Shown: positions 24,969-33,392 of the stretch, piece after piece
Layout: each line of letters starts with the position of its first letter
How positions within the stretch are numbered: the stretch's first letter is position 1
Source: JAYVSZ01 sp043774925
GTDB lineage: Bacteria > Pseudomonadota > Gammaproteobacteria > Burkholderiales > Methylophilaceae
NCBI GenBank assembly: GCA_043774925.1
Contig: JAYVSZ010000048.1
Location: 1 to 64,000 of the forward strand
Direction of reading: 5' to 3'
DNA length: 64,000 bases
Program-made: the position numbers and the translations under genes
The notes under the pieces: model-generated
The model's database searches: none
Seen by the model: only the letters and a program-made list of their open reading frames with translations
Told to the model about the DNA's origin: nothing

Positions 24969-26018
24969 ATGAAAAATATACATTCGAAAAATATACATTT
25001 TTTAGTGTTGCTTGTTAGCCTAATTTTAGCGAATTGTGGCGGAAGCAATACCGTTAAACCTAGCCCAAAACCAACACCGCCAACTGCGAGCAAGCCTGCG
25101 CCAACGCCTGCAGCTGCGCCAACACCCTCACCATCCTCCAGCTCCTCAGCGGCAACACCAAACGCGCCAGATGCGCAAGTGGGTGACAATTCTAAAAAAC
25201 CTGGTGGCTACTATCTCGATGATGGTCCTGATGCAAATCCGCCCAAAGATCTCGATAGCATTCCTGACGCGATGCCAAAAAAAGAGCCATTGCTACCACG
25301 CTCCAATAAATCTTACAAAGCATTAGGCCAAACCTACACGCCTTTGTCCACATCACAAAACTATAAAGAACGCGGTATCGCTTCGTGGTACGGCAAACGC
25401 TTTCACGGCAAAAAAACTTCTAGCGGCGAAGTTTATGATATGTATGGCATGTCGGCTGCGCACACCATTTTACCGCTGCCAAGCTACGTTAAGGTAACCA
25501 ATGTTGCCAATGGCCGTAGCGTGATTGTGCGCGTGAATGACAGAGGCCCATTTAAAAGCACACGTATTATCGATTTATCTTACGCAGCTGCGTACAAGTT
25601 ACGCTTAATTTCCAAAGGCAGTGGCATGGTGGAAGTCGAAGCAATTCATCCAGACCAAATGGCGAGCAATTCCGCACCAACTGTGATATCTGAGCCCGTG
25701 CCTAACGCAGTTGCGTCAAGCCCTACGGCAGAAGTGGTAAGCACAGATACACAGCTTGCAGGTACTAACAGTGATGCCATTAGTGCTGGATACTTTATAC
25801 AAGCTGGCGCTTTTAAAAACGCTGCGAATGCAGATGCCTTAATGAAAAAAATTCAAGGCTTGGAAATTGAGCAAAATGCAGGAATTAACCGCGTGTATAA
25901 TAACGGTTTGCATCGCTTAAAACTTGGCCCTTACGATACTAAACAAGGCGCCGAGCAAGTAGCAGCAGACATTCGCAGGCAATTGAATATTGCAACCATC
26001 ATCACTAATCAACAATAG
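24969..26018 (+). CDS. rlpA: RlpA-family lipoprotein (septal lytic transglycosylase-like) with SPOR domain
   Basis: An outer-membrane lipoprotein of 349 aa with lipobox L-A-N-C at about residue 23. A long Pro/Thr/Ala/Ser-rich linker (about 30-75) follows. The double-psi beta-barrel contains G-I-A-S-W-Y-G-K-R-F-H-G-K-K-T-S-S-G-E and V-R-V-N-D-R-G-P-F, with the family's catalytic Asp and His-containing blocks. The C-terminal 75 residues form a SPOR domain (Y-F-I-Q-A-G-A-F-K-N) that binds denuded septal glycan. It cleaves naked glycan strands in Pseudomonas. It lies in the usual place between rodA and dacA. Confidence 0.93.
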   Translation: MKNIHSKNIHFLVLLVSLILANCGGSNTVKPSPKPTPPTASKPAPTPAAAPTPSPSSSSSAATPNAPDAQVGDNSKKPGGYYLDDGPDANPPKDLDSIPDAMPKKEPLLPRSNKSYKALGQTYTPLSTSQNYKERGIASWYGKRFHGKKTSSGEVYDMYGMSAAHTILPLPSYVKVTNVANGRSVIVRVNDRGPFKSTRIIDLSYAAAYKLRLISKGSGMVEVEAIHPDQMASNSAPTVISEPVPNAVASSPTAEVVSTDTQLAGTNSDAISAGYFIQAGAFKNAANADALMKKIQGLEIEQNAGINRVYNNGLHRLKLGPYDTKQGAEQVAADIRRQLNIATIITNQQ

Positions 26019-26025
26019 AAACCTT

Positions 26026-27159
26026 ATGCGCCTTAATATTTTTTTAGCACTTTCACTTGCTTTATTCTCAACACTCAGCTGGTCCGCACAAGTTGCGCCA
26101 CCACCAGAATTGGCGGTAAAAGCTTATTTATTAAAAGACTTTAGCAGCAACGCGGATATCGTTTCATACAAAAAAGATGAGCGCATAGAGCCTGCGTCAC
26201 TCACCAAAATTATGACCGCTTACGTCACATTCGACGCGCTTAAACAAGGACATCTAAAGCTAGACCAAATTTTACCTGTGAGCGAAAAAGCATGGAAAAT
26301 TGAAGGCTCAAAAATGTTTATTGAGCCCAATAAGCCCGTCACTGTAGACGAACTTTTGCACGGCATGATTATACAATCGGGCAACGATGCCTCGATTACG
26401 CTCGCGATTGGCGTTGGTGGAAGCGAAGCGCAATTTGCTGAAATGATGAACAAGCAAGCAGCCAAACTGGGCATGGCTGGTACGCATTTTATGAACGCAA
26501 CTGGCTTGCCAGATAAGGATCATTACACCACCGCGAATGATTTAGCCACGCTAGCAAGCGCGCTGATTCATGATTTTCCACAAGAGTACAAGCGCTTATA
26601 CTCAGTAAAAGAATACACTTACAACAAAATTACGCAGCCAAATCGCAACCGACTTTTGTGGATAGACGCCAATGTGGACGGCATGAAAACAGGACATACC
26701 GATACAGCTGGGTATTGCTTGATTGCTTCATCCGTGCGCGGAACCACGCGTTTAGTTTCGGTCGTATTGGGCGCAGATTCTGAAGCAATGCGCGCATCTG
26801 AGAGCCAAAAGCTGCTGAATTATGGCTTTCAATTTTACGAATCTACTTTAGTCTATAAACAAGCGCAAACGATTAGCACCCTGCGCGTATACAAAGGCCA
26901 AGACAAAACCGTGGCCACCAGCGTGGCAAAAGATTTTTACTTGGTCTTGCCAAAGGGCGATTATGCCCGCGTCAAGGCTAGCATGACTAGCAAACTGCCC
27001 TTGATTGCGCCAATTAAAGCAGGGCAAGAAATTGGAAAAATCACATTTAGCTTGGATGGAAAAGTGATTAACGAACAAAAACTAGTCGCGAGCAAAGCAG
27101 TGGATGAAGCTGGATTTATTGGCAGAATGATTGATAGTGTTCGTTTGCTTGTACAATAA
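26026..27159 (+). CDS. dacA: D-alanyl-D-alanine carboxypeptidase (PBP5/6 type)
   Basis: It removes the terminal D-Ala of pentapeptides in the periplasm. The signal peptide ends near L-S-W-S-A (residue 21). Active-site motifs: S-x-x-K in P-A-S-L-T-K-I-M, S-G-N in I-Q-S-G-N-D-A-S and K-T-G in M-K-T-G-H-T-D-T-A-G-Y. The C-terminal PBP5 domain ends in an amphipathic helix (F-I-G-R-M-I-D-S-V-R-L-L-V) for membrane attachment. ATG 26026 lies 7 nt after the rlpA stop; the upstream in-frame start would overlap rlpA and spoil the signal peptide. Confidence 0.95.
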   Translation: MRLNIFLALSLALFSTLSWSAQVAPPPELAVKAYLLKDFSSNADIVSYKKDERIEPASLTKIMTAYVTFDALKQGHLKLDQILPVSEKAWKIEGSKMFIEPNKPVTVDELLHGMIIQSGNDASITLAIGVGGSEAQFAEMMNKQAAKLGMAGTHFMNATGLPDKDHYTTANDLATLASALIHDFPQEYKRLYSVKEYTYNKITQPNRNRLLWIDANVDGMKTGHTDTAGYCLIASSVRGTTRLVSVVLGADSEAMRASESQKLLNYGFQFYESTLVYKQAQTISTLRVYKGQDKTVATSVAKDFYLVLPKGDYARVKASMTSKLPLIAPIKAGQEIGKITFSLDGKVINEQKLVASKAVDEAGFIGRMIDSVRLLVQ

Positions 27160-27162
27160 AAG

Positions 27163-27200
27163 TGCCCTGAGAACCGCATGGATATTGCCTTGCAGCGCAT
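27163..27200 (-). repeat. Dispersed ~38-bp repeat, copy A (intergenic)
   Basis: On the minus strand this reads GATGCGCTGCAAGGCAATATC, followed by CATGCGGTTCTCAGGGCA. It shares the core CAATATCCATG plus flanking TCTCAGGGCA with copies at 46974-47013, 52421-52456 and 61673-61711. It lies 3 nt after the dacA stop. No clean hairpin is present in this copy. Confidence 0.7.
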
Positions 27201-27240
27201 CTCCTAACTAATTTATGCATGATTATATGAATAAACCATC

Positions 27241-27549
27241 ATGAAAAACACCGACGATAAATCCACTGATAACGTGATAAAAAATACAGCTGAAGAAACG
27301 CTGATTGAGTTTCCGTGTGATTTCCCCATTAAAGTCATGGGCGAAACGCATGCAGATTTCGGCGCAGAAGTCATTAAAACGATTCAACCATTAGACGCTC
27401 GTTTTGATGCCAGCAAAGTTGAAATGCGTGGCAGCTCTGGCGGCAAGTATATTAGCCTTACCTGCACCGTTTACGTAAGCTCTAAACCGCAACTGGACGA
27501 CATTTACCGCGCACTGACCAGCCTCCCTACGGTCAAATTTGTTTTGTAA
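27241..27549 (+). CDS. ybeD: DUF493 (YbeD-like) protein
   Basis: A 102-aa protein of the DUF493/YbeD family with a ferredoxin-like fold. Visible family features are E-F-P-C-D-F-P-I-K-V-M-G, S-S-G-G-K-Y-I-S-L-T-C-T-V and the terminal Y-R-A-L-T-S-L-P-T-V-K-F-V-L. The function is unknown, but the gene is nearly always found between dacA and lipB, exactly as here, suggesting a link to lipoate metabolism. The N terminus is acidic and slightly longer than in E. coli. Confidence 0.9.
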   Translation: MKNTDDKSTDNVIKNTAEETLIEFPCDFPIKVMGETHADFGAEVIKTIQPLDARFDASKVEMRGSSGGKYISLTCTVYVSSKPQLDDIYRALTSLPTVKFVL

Positions 27550-27560
27550 ACACAAATAAA

Positions 27561-28181
27561 ATGCAGCCTAATATTGGCGATATAGTGATACGCGATTTAG
27601 GTCGCACAGACTATGCAAAAACGCTGGCCGCCATGCAGGCATTTACCGCAAATCGCAAGCCACATACTGCAGATGAATTATGGCTGACGGAGCATGAAAG
27701 CGTTTACACGCTTGGTTTAAATCGCAAGGATGTACGCTTACCCAACAACGATATTCCGCTGCTTAACGTGGATAGAGGCGGAAAAATCACTTATCACGGA
27801 CTTGGCCAAGTGATTATTTATCTGCTTATCGATTTAAATAATCGCAAACTCAACGTACGCCAACTAGTGAATACTATCGAAAGTAGCATGATTGAATTGC
27901 TGGCAAATTTTGACGTTGCCGCAATCGCCAAAAACGATGCGCCTGGTGTTTACGTTGCCGATAAGAAAGTTGCTTCTGTAGGCTTGCGGTTAAAAAATAA
28001 TTGCTGTTATCATGGCTTAAGTCTAAATGTAGCGATGGATTTAGCGCCATTTTTGGCCATTGATCCGTGCGGCTACAAAGGCCTAGTAATGACGCAAACC
28101 AAGGACTTAGGCATCGAAAAATCGCCGCAAGAAATGGGCGAAGCTTTACTTAAAATTTTGCAAGAAAATTTGAATAAATGA
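27561..28181 (+). CDS. lipB: Octanoyl-ACP:protein octanoyltransferase
   Basis: LipB transfers octanoate from ACP to lipoyl domains, the first step of lipoate synthesis. In 206 aa it shows W-L-T-E-H-E-S-V-Y-T-L-G, the R-G-G-K-I-T-Y-H-G-L-G-Q signature, the Lys in K-K-V-A-S-V-G-L-R and the catalytic Cys in D-P-C-G-Y-K-G. It lies 11 nt after ybeD and overlaps lipA by 4 nt (ATGA). Confidence 0.96.
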   Translation: MQPNIGDIVIRDLGRTDYAKTLAAMQAFTANRKPHTADELWLTEHESVYTLGLNRKDVRLPNNDIPLLNVDRGGKITYHGLGQVIIYLLIDLNNRKLNVRQLVNTIESSMIELLANFDVAAIAKNDAPGVYVADKKVASVGLRLKNNCCYHGLSLNVAMDLAPFLAIDPCGYKGLVMTQTKDLGIEKSPQEMGEALLKILQENLNK

Positions 28182-29137
28182 TTGAAACTAAAACATTACC
28201 CGCAAAAAAAATCGCTGGCGTTAAAGAAATTGACGCGGCAAAAACGGCGCGCATTCCCATCAAAATAATTCCGCAACCCATGTTGCGTAAGCCTGAGTGG
28301 ATTCGTATGAAAGTGCCTGACAGCGCGCGCTTTCAAGAGATAAAACAAATTTTGCGCGAGAATCATTTACATACGGTTTGCGAAGAGGCGAGCTGCCCGA
28401 ACATCGGCGAATGTTTTAGCGGCGGCACGGCAACCTTCATGATTTTGGGCGACATCTGCACGCGCCGCTGCCCCTTTTGCGACGTGGCGCATGGTAAACC
28501 TTTGCCGCCAGATATAAATGAACCTGCCAATTTAGCTAAAACCATCTCACAAATGCGCTTAAATTATGTGGTGATTACTAGCGTAGATCGTGACGACTTG
28601 CCTGACGGCGGGGCACAGCATTTTGTCAATTGCATTCAAGCGGTGCGATCGCAATCCCCCACTATCAAAATTGAAATTTTAGTGCCAGATTTTCGTGGTC
28701 GTTTGGATATTGCCTTAAAAATCTTAAAAGAAGCACCGCCTGACGTGATGAACCACAATTTGGAAACCGTGCCACGGCTGTACAAGCAAGCGCGCCCAGG
28801 TTCGGATTATCAAAACTCTCTCAACTTACTTAAAGAATTTAGCAAAATGTATCCGCACATTCCCACCAAGAGCGGCCTGATGCTAGGGCTTGGTGAGACT
28901 GATGACGAGATACTTGAAGTCATGCATGACTTACGTGCACATCAAGTATCTATGCTTACGCTTGGGCAATATTTGCAACCGAGCGTGTATCATTTACCTG
29001 TAATGCGTTATGTAGAACCTGCCATTTTTGATATTTTTAAACAAAAAGCGGATATGATGGGCTTTAATAATGCGGCAAGCGGCCCCATGGTAAGAAGTAG
29101 TTATCACGCTGACGCGCAAGCGCATTATATTGTTTAA
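28178..29137 (+). CDS. lipA: Lipoyl synthase
   Basis: A radical SAM enzyme inserting two sulfurs into octanoyl groups. Both clusters are visible: the auxiliary cluster Cys in C-E-E-A-S-C-P-N-I-G-E-C and the radical SAM motif C-T-R-R-C-P-F-C-D. The C-terminal R-S-S-Y-H-A-D motif is intact. At 319 aa it has a basic N-terminal extension of about 35 residues. It is translationally coupled to lipB through an ATGA overlap. Confidence 0.97.
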   Translation: MIETKTLPAKKIAGVKEIDAAKTARIPIKIIPQPMLRKPEWIRMKVPDSARFQEIKQILRENHLHTVCEEASCPNIGECFSGGTATFMILGDICTRRCPFCDVAHGKPLPPDINEPANLAKTISQMRLNYVVITSVDRDDLPDGGAQHFVNCIQAVRSQSPTIKIEILVPDFRGRLDIALKILKEAPPDVMNHNLETVPRLYKQARPGSDYQNSLNLLKEFSKMYPHIPTKSGLMLGLGETDDEILEVMHDLRAHQVSMLTLGQYLQPSVYHLPVMRYVEPAIFDIFKQKADMMGFNNAASGPMVRSSYHADAQAHYIV

Positions 29138-29146
29138 AGGAAAACC

Positions 29147-30442
29147 ATGGTTCCACATTTAACAACAGCCCTCAGCGGCCCACTTTTAAGCCTTGAGAAA
29201 AAAATGCTCGGGGCCATGCCAAAAATCGAGCATTGGTTTCGTAGCCAATGGCTGGAATATGCCGCGCCGTTTTATGCGTCGGTGGATTTACGCAACAGCA
29301 GCTTTAAACTTGCCCCTGTTGATACTAATTTATTTCCTGGCGGGTTCAATAATCTGAATCCTGAGTTTTTAAGTTTAAGCGTGCAAGCAGCACAAGTCGC
29401 AGTAGAAAAAATCTGCCCCGAAGCACATCGGCTGATGATTATCCCCGAGAATCACACCCGCAATACCTACTACCTGCGCAACGTGGTAGAGCTTGTGAAC
29501 ATCATGAAAGCGGCGGGTTTAGACGTGCGCGTCGGTACAATTAACCCAGAAATCACCGAGCCAACCACGCTGGAAGCGCATGACGGACAAAAGCTGCTGC
29601 TCGAGCCTGTGGTGCGCGAAAAAAACCGCATTAAACTCAAAAATGCCGAACTTGGCGATTTTGATAGCTGTGCGATTTTATTAAACAATGATTTATCAGG
29701 CGGCGTGCCAGAAATTTTGAAAAATCTCGAGCAAGATTTAATTCCGCCGCTGCATGCAGGTTGGCACGTTAGGCGTAAATCACAGCATTTTTCTGCATAT
29801 AATCGTGTAGTTGATGAATTTTCACAGCTTTTAGAAATAGACCCTTGGCTGTTAAATCCTTATTTTGAAACTTGTGGCGAGATCGATTTTCACGCCCGCA
29901 CAGGCGAGGAATGTTTGGCCATAAAGGTGGAAGAGCTGCTCACCAAAATCAAAGCTAAATATGCAGAATATGGCATTACGCAAGCGCCATTTGTGATTGT
30001 AAAAGCCGACGCCGGCACTTATGGCATGGGCATTATGACGGTGAAATCGCCCGACGACGTGCGTGATTTAAACCGCAAAGCACGCAACAAAATGTCGGTG
30101 ATTAAAGAAGGTCAGCAAGTTTCTGAAGTGATTATTCAAGAAGGTGTTTATACCTTTGAGAGTATTAACGACGCGGTTGCTGAGCCAGTGGTGTATATGA
30201 TGGATCACTTTGTAATTGGCGGTTTTTACCGCGTACATACTGAGCGTGGTGCGGACGAAAACTTGAATGCCCCTGGCTCTCATTTTGTACCGCTAGCATT
30301 TGAAAAGCCTTGCACGCTGCCAGATTGCACCGACGCACCTGATACCGTGCCGAATCGCTTTTATGCGTATGGCGTAGTGGCTCGCTTAGCCTTGCTGGCA
30401 GCGGCGATTGAGCTGCAAGAAACCGACCCACTGAATCAATAA
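29147..30442 (+). CDS. gshA: Glutamate-cysteine ligase (proteobacterial GshA type)
   Basis: It performs the first step of glutathione synthesis. The 431-aa protein belongs to the GshA type seen in beta-proteobacteria and acidithiobacilli, not the E. coli type: N-terminal L-R-N-S-S-F-K-L-A-P-V-D-T-N-L-F-P-G-G-F-N-N-L and P-E-N-H-T-R-N, and a nucleotide-binding V-I-V-K-A-D-A-G-T-Y-G-M-G-I block. AAGGA precedes the ATG. gshB follows 19 nt after the stop, so the glutathione pathway is complete here. Confidence 0.92.
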   Translation: MVPHLTTALSGPLLSLEKKMLGAMPKIEHWFRSQWLEYAAPFYASVDLRNSSFKLAPVDTNLFPGGFNNLNPEFLSLSVQAAQVAVEKICPEAHRLMIIPENHTRNTYYLRNVVELVNIMKAAGLDVRVGTINPEITEPTTLEAHDGQKLLLEPVVREKNRIKLKNAELGDFDSCAILLNNDLSGGVPEILKNLEQDLIPPLHAGWHVRRKSQHFSAYNRVVDEFSQLLEIDPWLLNPYFETCGEIDFHARTGEECLAIKVEELLTKIKAKYAEYGITQAPFVIVKADAGTYGMGIMTVKSPDDVRDLNRKARNKMSVIKEGQQVSEVIIQEGVYTFESINDAVAEPVVYMMDHFVIGGFYRVHTERGADENLNAPGSHFVPLAFEKPCTLPDCTDAPDTVPNRFYAYGVVARLALLAAAIELQETDPLNQ

Positions 30443-30446
30443 GTCC

Positions 30447-30452
30447 TATAAT
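30447..30452 (+). promoter_or_regulatory. Putative -10 box (TATAAT) ahead of gshB
   Basis: TATAAT ends 9 nt before the gshB ATG in the short gshA-gshB gap. It may drive a short-leader or leaderless gshB transcript in addition to read-through from gshA. Confidence 0.35.
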
Positions 30453-30461
30453 TAAAGCCTT

Positions 30462-31400
30462 ATGAAACTCTTATTCATTCTTGATCCGCTTGATGGCCTG
30501 AAAACCTATAAAGATAGCAGCGTTGCGATGATGCGCGAGGCGGTGGCGCGCGGGCATGCGCTCTATGTGTGCGAGCAGCACGATGTATTTTTGCGCAACG
30601 AAGTTGTAAAAATTAAGGCGAAGACGTTTAATTTTTCCGAAGGTGAAAATTGGTACGAATTGGGCGAAAACAGAGATAGTTTGCCTAAAGATTTTGACGC
30701 GATTTTAATGCGCAAAGACCCACCATTTAATAACGAGTACCTATACAGCACGTATTTACTGGAGTTGGCGGCCAATCAGGGTGCGCGCGTGATTAACAAT
30801 CCAGCATCAGTGAGAAGCTGGAATGAGAAACTTTCAGTCGCAAAATTTCCGCAATTTGCGCCGGAATTTTTGGTGACGAGCGACAATGATTTAATCCGCG
30901 ACTTTTTGGCGCAGCACAAAGATATTATCGTAAAACCGCTGGATGGCATGGGCGGCAACGGCATTTTCCGCTTGACCGAAACCGACCCGAATATCGGCGC
31001 GATTTTAGAAATCAGCACAGATTATGGCAAACGTACGATTATGGCGCAAAAATATTTGCCCGCCATTAAGCAAGGCGACAAGCGCATTATCGTTATCAAC
31101 GGCGAGCCGCTTCCCTATTGCCTCGCACGCATACCCAAAGCGGGCGAAACGCGCGGTAACTTGGCGGCAGGCGGCACAGGCGTTGCACAGCTACTTACTG
31201 AACGTGACCTTGAAATTTCCACAACGGTTGGTAAAACACTTAAAAAAGAAGGTTTGTTTTTAGTTGGCTTAGATGTGATTGGTGAGCATTTAACCGAAAT
31301 TAATGTTACCAGCCCCACTGGCATGGTGGAAATTGCCGCGCAAACCTCATGCAAACCTGCGCAAGTTTTCATGCAAGCCCTAGAGTCCGCGCGTAACTAG
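30462..31400 (+). CDS. gshB: Glutathione synthetase
   Basis: An ATP-grasp ligase joining Gly to gamma-Glu-Cys. In 312 aa, the N-terminal domain starts M-K-L-L-F-I-L-D-P-L-D-G-L, followed by M-R-K-D-P-P-F-N-N-E-Y, the P-L-D-G-M-G-G-N-G-I-F-R loop and the Mg/ATP site E-I-N-V-T-S-P-T-G. The length matches E. coli GshB. No Shine-Dalgarno sequence is evident, in line with the TATAAT box close to the start. Confidence 0.96.
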   Translation: MKLLFILDPLDGLKTYKDSSVAMMREAVARGHALYVCEQHDVFLRNEVVKIKAKTFNFSEGENWYELGENRDSLPKDFDAILMRKDPPFNNEYLYSTYLLELAANQGARVINNPASVRSWNEKLSVAKFPQFAPEFLVTSDNDLIRDFLAQHKDIIVKPLDGMGGNGIFRLTETDPNIGAILEISTDYGKRTIMAQKYLPAIKQGDKRIIVINGEPLPYCLARIPKAGETRGNLAAGGTGVAQLLTERDLEISTTVGKTLKKEGLFLVGLDVIGEHLTEINVTSPTGMVEIAAQTSCKPAQVFMQALESARN

Positions 31401-31416
31401 CGTTATAGTAGCGCCT

Positions 31417-32457
31417 ATGCGCTTTTTTCTCATCCTCAGCTTTGCACTTCTGCTTGCTAGTTGCACGCCCAAGGAGCCCATTTTCAACACGCAAAGTTAT
31501 GTATTTGGAACGCTTGTGGATATTACAGTTTATGGGGAAGCGGAAGAAAAATCACAAGCAGTTTCCAGTGAAATAATTAAGCAATTTCAAGATTTACATT
31601 ACCGCCTGCACGCTTGGCAGCCCAGCGAAATCACTGCACTCAATAATGCCTTCGCTTTAGGAAAATCTGCGCCCATTAAGCCCGATGTCGCCGCCATGCT
31701 TGTCGATGCAACCAAATTATCTACCCAATCGAATGGCACTTTTAACCCAAGCATTGGGGGTTTAATTAGTGCATGGGGCTTTCAAAAGGACGAGTTTAAG
31801 CCAACTAAGGTTGACGAAAAAAAAATCAAAGAATTAGTGCAAGCAAACCCACAAATGACGGATATTGTGATTAAAAATGGTAAAGCTTTTAGCAAAAACC
31901 CTTCTGTTCAGCTTGATTTAGGCGGTTATGCCAAAGGCTATGCGCTGGATTTGGCACTTAAATATTTGCGTGAACAAGGCGTTAAAAATGCGCTTATTAA
32001 TATCGGCGGCAATATTATTGCACTTGGCCAACACGGCGATAAACCTTGGCGTGTAGGCATTCAGCACCCGCGCCAACCCAGCGCAATTGCCACGGTAGAT
32101 TTACCGAGCGGCTGGGCGATTGGCACTTCGGGCGATTATCAGCGCTTTTTTGAGTTGGATGGTAAACGCTACTGCCATATTATCGACCCAGCAACTGGTT
32201 ATCCAGCGCAAAATATCCAAGCGGTTACCGTTTTAATTCCACCGCAAACCATGGCAGGTACATTGTCTGATGTGACTTCTAAGCCCATTTTTATTGCCAA
32301 ACCAAATGCGCGTGCAGAAGCAGTGAAAGCGATGCAAATAGTGAATTTTTTAGTAATTGAATCTGAAGATAAAATTCAAGTAAGCGCTTCTATGGCTAAG
32401 CGCATCACTTGGTTGGATGCCAATGCAGCAAAACACGTAGTGATAATGCAGCCTTGA
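31417..32457 (+). CDS. apbE: FAD:protein FMN transferase (ApbE), lipoprotein
   Basis: ApbE covalently attaches FMN to Thr/Ser of target proteins such as Rnf/Nqr subunits or extracytoplasmic FMN-binding domains. The N terminus has a lipobox (L-A-S-C at about residue 16), so it works outside the cytoplasm on a membrane anchor. Motifs: Y-V-F-G-T-L-V-D-I-T-V-Y-G, L-D-L-G-G-Y-A-K-G-Y-A-L-D and I-N-I-G-G-N; the Mg-binding G-T-L-S-D-V-T-S-K-P region is present. TATAGT at 31404-31409 ends 7 nt before the ATG. The stop overlaps the next gene's TTG start. It forms a three-gene unit with NusG-domain-II and Gx-transporter genes. Confidence 0.93.
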   Translation: MRFFLILSFALLLASCTPKEPIFNTQSYVFGTLVDITVYGEAEEKSQAVSSEIIKQFQDLHYRLHAWQPSEITALNNAFALGKSAPIKPDVAAMLVDATKLSTQSNGTFNPSIGGLISAWGFQKDEFKPTKVDEKKIKELVQANPQMTDIVIKNGKAFSKNPSVQLDLGGYAKGYALDLALKYLREQGVKNALINIGGNIIALGQHGDKPWRVGIQHPRQPSAIATVDLPSGWAIGTSGDYQRFFELDGKRYCHIIDPATGYPAQNIQAVTVLIPPQTMAGTLSDVTSKPIFIAKPNARAEAVKAMQIVNFLVIESEDKIQVSASMAKRITWLDANAAKHVVIMQP

Positions 32458-32837
32458 ACACACAAAAACTTCAAATAAAACCACTTATTGGCGATTGGCT
32501 AGTCATCGCTTCCAGCTTGGTCATCGTCATTTTTCTGTTTCAAAACCTGTGGGAACGTACGCCCGCAAGCCAATTAAAAATTAGATTCGGCGATAAAATA
32601 GTCGGCACTTACGATTTAAACCAAGTTCGCGAACTGCATATTCAAGGCCCGAAAGGCGAGGCGATTATCAGCATAGAGAATGGCAAAGCCCGCTTTAAAC
32701 ATTCGCCCTGCACCAACCAATATTGCGTACACCAAGGCTGGCTAAGCCGCGCAGGGCAAGTGGCTATTTGCCTGCCAAATCAAATCAGCCTGCAATTATT
32801 AGGTGCAAAAAGTCCCTATGACTCGCTTAACTATTAG
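32454..32837 (+). CDS. NusG domain II protein (EetA-like), membrane-anchored
   Basis: About 127 aa with one N-terminal transmembrane helix (W-L-V-I-A-S-S-L-V-I-V-I-F-L-F). The NusG domain II fold follows outside the membrane (I-R-F-G-D-K-I-V-G-T-Y-D-L and I-S-I-E-N-G-K-A-R-F-K-H-S-P-C). Two Cys pairs occur: C-T-N-Q-Y-C-V and V-A-I-C. Such proteins accompany ApbE and Gx transporters and correspond to EetA in Gram-positive electron-transfer loci. TTG 32454 overlaps the apbE stop. The predicted chain begins L/M-N-T-Q-K-L-Q. The function in proteobacteria is unproven. Confidence 0.8.
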   Translation: MNTQKLQIKPLIGDWLVIASSLVIVIFLFQNLWERTPASQLKIRFGDKIVGTYDLNQVRELHIQGPKGEAIISIENGKARFKHSPCTNQYCVHQGWLSRAGQVAICLPNQISLQLLGAKSPYDSLNY

Positions 32838-33339
32838 CGCCACAACAGAAGATCACCACATCGCCAAGCTCACAGCGCTGGCGATTAGTTTGCACGTGTT
32901 GGAAGCCGTGTTTCCATCGCCCTTGCCTGGCGTAAAACCTGGCATTGCCAATATTGTGACCTTGTATGTACTTGCAGAATATGGCTTTGCCACAGCCGCG
33001 TGGGTGAGCTTATTGCGCGTATTTGCTAGCAGCTTATTATTAGGACATTTTCTATCACCCACTTTTGTATTGAGTTTGTCAGGCTCAGTTTTTAGCTTGG
33101 CCGCTTTATTGTTGGCGCAATATCTACCAAAAAAATACTTCAGCGTTATTACACTCAGTGTTTTGGCCGCTTTTGCCCATATTGCTGGGCAACTTTTGGT
33201 GGTCCGACTATGGCTAATACCACATGCGGGCGTCGCTTATTTAGTGCCAATTTTTGCGCTTGCAGCTTTGTTTTTCGGCACAATTAATGGATTCATCGCT
33301 CTAAAAGTACTGCAAAAAAACAAAGTTAATGACTTATAA
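32818..33339 (+). CDS. Gx transporter family membrane protein (EetB-like)
   Basis: About 173 aa, five or six hydrophobic helices. The segment H-V-L-E-A-V-F-P-S-P-L-P-G-V-K-P-G-I-A-N-I carries the family's P-x-P-G-x-K-x-G-x-x-N signature. The family is often labelled heptaprenyl diphosphate synthase component I, but it is an ECF-S-like membrane protein and equals EetB of extracellular electron transfer loci. It overlaps the preceding gene by 20 nt and ends at a strong terminator, closing the apbE unit. An S-component role or a quinone/electron role are both possible. Confidence 0.82.
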   Translation: MTRLTISATTEDHHIAKLTALAISLHVLEAVFPSPLPGVKPGIANIVTLYVLAEYGFATAAWVSLLRVFASSLLLGHFLSPTFVLSLSGSVFSLAALLLAQYLPKKYFSVITLSVLAAFAHIAGQLLVVRLWLIPHAGVAYLVPIFALAALFFGTINGFIALKVLQKNKVNDL

Positions 33340-33342
33340 AAC

Positions 33343-33370
33343 AAAAAAGAGCGGAAATCCGCTCTTTTTT
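33343..33370. terminator. Bidirectional terminator between Gx gene and pilY1
   Basis: A perfect 12-bp stem AAAAAAGAGCGG / CCGCTCTTTTTT with an AAAT loop. A and T tracts on both sides allow termination of both converging units. Confidence 0.93.
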
Positions 33371-33392
33371 GTTGGCTAATTGGCTAAAACGA

